From: an uncultured Flavobacteriales bacterium
GTDB taxonomy: Bacteria > Bacteroidota > Bacteroidia > Flavobacteriales_G > Salibacteraceae
Reading direction: 5' to 3'
Assembly (NCBI GenBank): GCA_913020435.1
Contig: CAJVZZ010000015.1
Span: 18,205 to 82,204, forward strand
DNA length: 64,000 nucleotides
Both the position numbers and the translations under genes were made by a program. The notes under the pieces were generated by a model that worked only from the letters and a program-made list of their open reading frames with translations, had not been told where the DNA came from and searched no databases. This document shows, in pieces, positions 61,534-64,000 of this stretch. Position 1 is the first letter of the stretch; each line of letters opens with the position of its first letter.

Positions 61534-62169
61534 CTAAATTACTGATATGTTATTAATTGTATCCAACAATTTTATTTCTGCTAATCCGCTGACTACGTAC
61601 ATCTTATTCGTTGTTAATTCCTTGCACAAAAATCGAGTTCGGCGTTTCTGACCTTTTTGAAATATTTTTTTTCCAATCTGAAATACAGCTTGTCCTGGAA
61701 GGTCATTTAAAATTGGTTGATTTCCTTCGTCATATTTCTTTAAAGCAAGCATTAGGTTTATATCTGAAACGCTACTTGCTTTTGGGTTTTGAGCATAGCT
61801 GGCTAGCTCTTTCGATATGTCATCAGGAAAAATGTTTCTTTCTAGTAGGTTTTTGAGCATTTGTCCAAAAGTGTTTTTCCATTCTATACCATGAGGCAGG
61901 ATATTGCTTTTAAAAGTTTCAAATACCTCTAAATGAGCTAATTCATGAACAAGTGTGATTAAGAAAGAGTACTTGTTAAGTGAACCATTCACAGATATTC
62001 TGTGGTATTTTACTTTAGAGGTTGGGCGTCTATAGTCCCCAAGTTTAGTGGATCTTCTCTTAGTTATAGTAAGCTGTACGTTTTTATTCTTTAAAACATC
62101 AAGAATTTCATTCGCCAAATTAGCAGGCAGATGCGTCTCTAATTCTAAGAGTTGTGGTTCTGCAATCAT
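61534..62169 (-). CDS. SprT-like zinc metallopeptidase-domain protein
   Basis: The 211-residue protein has the SprT/Spartan-like zinc motif HELAH (His75-His79, in LVHELAHLEVFE) and a third His at His93 (ILPHGIEWKNTF). The C-terminal part is basic (KGQKRRTRFLC) with only one Cys, so it does not form the zinc ribbon found in E. coli SprT. The family includes proteases acting on DNA-protein crosslinks; a DNA-linked role is possible but not shown. It overlaps the small lipoprotein gene by 4 bases (ATGA) and precedes manC by 4 bases. Confidence 0.8.
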   Translation of the reverse strand: MIAEPQLLELETHLPANLANEILDVLKNKNVQLTITKRRSTKLGDYRRPTSKVKYHRISVNGSLNKYSFLITLVHELAHLEVFETFKSNILPHGIEWKNTFGQMLKNLLERNIFPDDISKELASYAQNPKASSVSDINLMLALKKYDEGNQPILNDLPGQAVFQIGKKIFQKGQKRRTRFLCKELTTNKMYVVSGLAEIKLLDTINNISVI

Positions 62170-62327
62170 TTTGGACGTTTATATCTGGTTTTCCTTTTGT
62201 TTTTTGTTTTTTCACCAAATGTTGGGCAATCACAATCTTTTTTGGTTGACCTACAAGAAGTAATCAATGTTGGGCAAATAAACAGCATTACCAAGAAAAA
62301 TGCGCCAAATGTAATTTTAGATCTCAC
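62166..62327 (-). CDS. 53-residue small lipoprotein
   Basis: A short frame from GTG at 62327 to TGA at 62168-62166 encodes 53 residues: a hydrophobic signal (about 6-22) with lipobox LITSC (Cys25), then a Cys-pair segment (RSTKKDCDCPTFGEK) and a basic tail (KNKRKTRYKRPK). Its stop overlaps the SprT-like ATG (ATGA), a typical coupled arrangement. Short lipoproteins with CDCP motifs are seen in Bacteroidota, but no function is known. GTG is the only usable start. I rate it probable because of the complete signal and the overlap. Confidence 0.65.
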   Translation of the reverse strand: MRSKITFGAFFLVMLFICPTLITSCRSTKKDCDCPTFGEKTKNKRKTRYKRPK

Positions 62328-62367
62328 AAAACAAATGTAAAGCTACGCAAGTATTAAATTTGTATCC

Positions 62368-63111
62368 ATGTTGAAGATTCTACACCAACTTGGTGAGTAT
62401 TTTATTTTTATTTCAAAGGTTTTCCGTCGTCCTGAAAAAGGCAAGGTGTTTGGAGAGCTCTATGTCCAGGAATTATGGAAGCTGGGTGTGGGTTCAATAG
62501 GAATAATAGTGATTATCTCGGGTTTTATGGGTATGGTGATTACCATTCAAACAGCCTCTCAAATTAATAGTGGTTGGATTCCAGCTTATTTGGTAGGTTA
62601 CACTACTAGACAAAGTATGATTTTGGAGTTTTCACCAACTATGTTAGCATTAATTCTATCTGGTAAAATCGGATCAAATATAGCGTCGGAGTTAGGAACA
62701 ATGAGAGTTTCTGAACAAATTGATGCGTTGGAAATAATGGGAATAAATTCAGCTAATTATTTAGTGCTCCCAAAGATAACAGCACTAATGAGCATCATGC
62801 CATTTTTAGTCATACTCAGTATGTTCATAGGTATCTTCTTTGGTTATGTTATTTGTGAAACAGTTGAAATCATAACTCCTTCGGATTATATTACTGGTAT
62901 TCAATATGACTTCAGGCCTTTCGATATTGTCTACGCACTAATCAAAGCAACGATTTTTGCTTTCCTGATTACTTCTGTTTCATCATATTATGGATACTAT
63001 GCTAGTGGTTCTGCGTTAGAAGTAGGTCGTTCTAGTACCAAGGCAGTCGTTTACAGTAGCATTGCAGTACTCGTTTTCAATTATATAATAACTCAAATGT
63101 TGTTGATATGA
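62368..63111 (+). CDS. mlaE: MlaE-type ABC transporter permease
   Basis: The 247-residue membrane protein has five or six helices and the MlaE family layout: GVGSIGIIVIISGFMGMVITIQTA, then FSPTMLALILSGKIGSNIASELGTMRVSEQIDALE with the conserved E-L-G-T-M and R-x-x-x-Q segments, and SVSSYYGYYASGSALEVGRSSTKAVV near the end. It would pair with MlaF to move phospholipids between membranes. It overlaps the mlaF gene by 4 bases. The substrate-binding MCE protein (MlaD) and OM lipoproteins are not in the window; in Bacteroidota the MCE partner is often encoded next to these genes. Confidence 0.92.
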   Translation: MLKILHQLGEYFIFISKVFRRPEKGKVFGELYVQELWKLGVGSIGIIVIISGFMGMVITIQTASQINSGWIPAYLVGYTTRQSMILEFSPTMLALILSGKIGSNIASELGTMRVSEQIDALEIMGINSANYLVLPKITALMSIMPFLVILSMFIGIFFGYVICETVEIITPSDYITGIQYDFRPFDIVYALIKATIFAFLITSVSSYYGYYASGSALEVGRSSTKAVVYSSIAVLVFNYIITQMLLI

Positions 63112-63863
63112 TTGAGATTAAAGGCATTAATAAATCTTTTGGAGATAACCATGTTCTGCGCGACATAGACGTAACCTTCGAATCTGGAAAAGCTAATTTA
63201 TTAATTGGCGCATCCGGGAGCGGTAAGACTACTTTGTGTAAATGCACAGTTGGTTTGCATTCACCGGATTCAGGTACTATTTCTTACGACGGACGCATCT
63301 TTAATCTAATGTCAAGAATAGAGAAAAAAGAAGTACGCAGAGAAATTGGATTCTTATTTCAAGGCAGTGCTTTGTTCGATTATATGACGGTGGAAGAGAA
63401 TATCCTCTTTCCAATAAAAATGTTTTCAAACTTGACTAAAAAAGAAGGGCTTGATAGGGTCAATTTTTGTTTGGATAGAGTTGATTTAAATGGTACAAAC
63501 AAACTAATGCCGAGTGAACTTAGTGGTGGAATGAAAAAAAGAGTTGGAATTGCACGAGCAATTTCGGCTAAACCAAAGTATTTATTCTGCGATGAGCCAA
63601 ATTCTGGGTTAGATCCCCAAACTAGTATTTTAATAGATAATTTAATCAAGGAGATTACGCATGAGTACAATATGACCACTGTGGTAATAACTCATGACAT
63701 GAATTCGGTATTAGAAATTGGGGAGCATACTTCCTTTATTCATAAAGGAGTTATGCTTTGGGATGGAACCAATAAAGAGATTATGGATGCCGAAACCACT
63801 GAGCTAACGGATTTTGTGTATGCGTCTTCATTTATGAAGGAACTAAAAAGAATGAAAGGTTAG
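63108..63863 (+). CDS. mlaF: MlaF-type ABC transporter ATP-binding protein
   Basis: The 251-residue ATPase has Walker A GASGSGKT (residues 34-41), Q-loop FLFQGSALFDYMTVEENI, signature ELSGGMKKRVGIARAIS, Walker B KYLFCDEPNSGLDP and switch VITHDMNSVLEIG. FQGSALFDxMTVxENI is typical of MlaF. With the upstream permease (4-base overlap) it forms a phospholipid transporter core. A bidirectional terminator lies 50 bases downstream. Confidence 0.93.
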   Translation: MIEIKGINKSFGDNHVLRDIDVTFESGKANLLIGASGSGKTTLCKCTVGLHSPDSGTISYDGRIFNLMSRIEKKEVRREIGFLFQGSALFDYMTVEENILFPIKMFSNLTKKEGLDRVNFCLDRVDLNGTNKLMPSELSGGMKKRVGIARAISAKPKYLFCDEPNSGLDPQTSILIDNLIKEITHEYNMTTVVITHDMNSVLEIGEHTSFIHKGVMLWDGTNKEIMDAETTELTDFVYASSFMKELKRMKG

Positions 63864-63911
63864 TGATTAATTAGCGTTAGGTTTCATAGAGGTATCCGAA
63901 TTATTAGAGCA

Positions 63912-63939
63912 AAAAAAAGGCGCCAAAGGCGCCTTTTTT
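63912..63939 (+). terminator. Rho-independent terminator, probably bidirectional
   Basis: AAAAAAAGGCGCC and GGCGCCTTTTTT flank an AAA loop, giving a 6-bp GC stem plus A-T pairs with T runs on both strands. It separates mlaF from the convergent gene at the right edge. Confidence 0.9.
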
Positions 63940-63958
63940 AGTTTCAATATTTAATCGA

Positions 63959-64000
63959 TTACTCGATAATTATTTTCTTAGAAACCTCTGAAGTTCCATT
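63959..64000 (-). CDS. C-terminal end of a type A type IX sorting-domain protein (5' part beyond window)
   Basis: On the minus strand the last 13 codons before a TAA at 63961-63959 read NGTSEVSKKIIIE. This fits the end of a type A type IX secretion sorting domain, where a short strand with Lys residues closes the domain. Nearly the whole gene lies to the right of the window, so its body is unknown. It is the third type IX substrate in this window. The call rests on only 13 residues. Confidence 0.5.
   Translation of the reverse strand, partial: NGTSEVSKKIIIE

Noticed and set aside
62355..62362. TAAATTTG as promoter of mlaE
   Set aside because: Only five bases separate it from the ATG and there is no -33 element; a leaderless start cannot be excluded but is not supported.
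1..64000. tRNA, rRNA, insertion sequence, prophage or defence genes
   Set aside because: Gaps between genes are all below about 300 bases and show no cloverleaf or terminal inverted repeats; no transposase, integrase, nuclease-helicase or phage protein was recognised.

Overview
This 64 kb window is AT-rich chromosomal DNA from a member of the Bacteroidota, most likely a flavobacterial or Cryomorphaceae/Crocinitomicaceae-like bacterium. Several signs agree: gliding/type IX secretion genes gldD and gldE; secreted proteins with type IX sorting domains (two complete, one cut by the right edge); lineage families DUF5686, DUF5777, DUF4271 and a fused phosphoglucose/phosphomannose isomerase; promoter boxes of the TTTG / TAnnTTTG type; and start codons that generally lack Shine-Dalgarno sequences. 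No rRNA, tRNA, CRISPR array, prophage or insertion sequence was seen. Most of the window is core metabolism and information processing, densely packed on both strands.

Layout. 1-9 kb: a left-truncated EamA permease, a heavy-metal-associated exported protein, an ArsC/Spx-like protein, a flippase-like membrane protein, a methyltransferase, a SPOR-domain protein and an M1 aminopeptidase lipoprotein. 9-24 kb: a biotin carrier protein, a two-component pair, a type IX cargo protein, sugar isomerase, lipB, a serine hydrolase, an S41 protease, queA, ispD-rlmN, aat and a polyprenyl diphosphate synthase. 24-31 kb: glutaryl-CoA dehydrogenase; a heme-motif lipoprotein with a decayed tandem copy, YceI and a DUF5777 barrel; then DUF4271-hemD-rnpA-S41 protease. 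31-39 kb: O-antigen ligase-like protein, two glycosyltransferases, and sucA-sucB. 39-48 kb: tatC-DUF5686-lptB, ctaA, and the conserved block mutY-ssb-gldE-gldD. 48-53 kb: HU, a TPR protein, a 29-residue basic ribosome-associated-type protein, RNase G, recX and prfB, which needs a programmed +1 frameshift. 52-64 kb: a 1290-residue lectin/Ig-repeat type IX cargo, an arsC interrupted by UGA, fumC, an operon of a small lipoprotein, a SprT-like protein, manC and a TPR histidine kinase, then mlaE-mlaF and the tail of another type IX cargo.

How the genes work together. Envelope biology dominates: O-antigen assembly (ligase, glycosyltransferases, manC, LptB), lipid trafficking (MlaEF), protein export (Tat, type IX cargo, GldD/E) and several lipoproteins and proteases. 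The TCA enzymes SucA/B and FumC, glutaryl-CoA oxidation and heme A synthesis indicate aerobic respiration. No clear-cut new defence or mobile system is present. The best leads are the heme lipoprotein-YceI-DUF5777 cluster with its decaying duplicate (CxxCQ), the UGA-interrupted arsC, the retained prfB frameshift site in a lineage with little Shine-Dalgarno use, and four genes or gene parts easily missed because of their size or reading frame.
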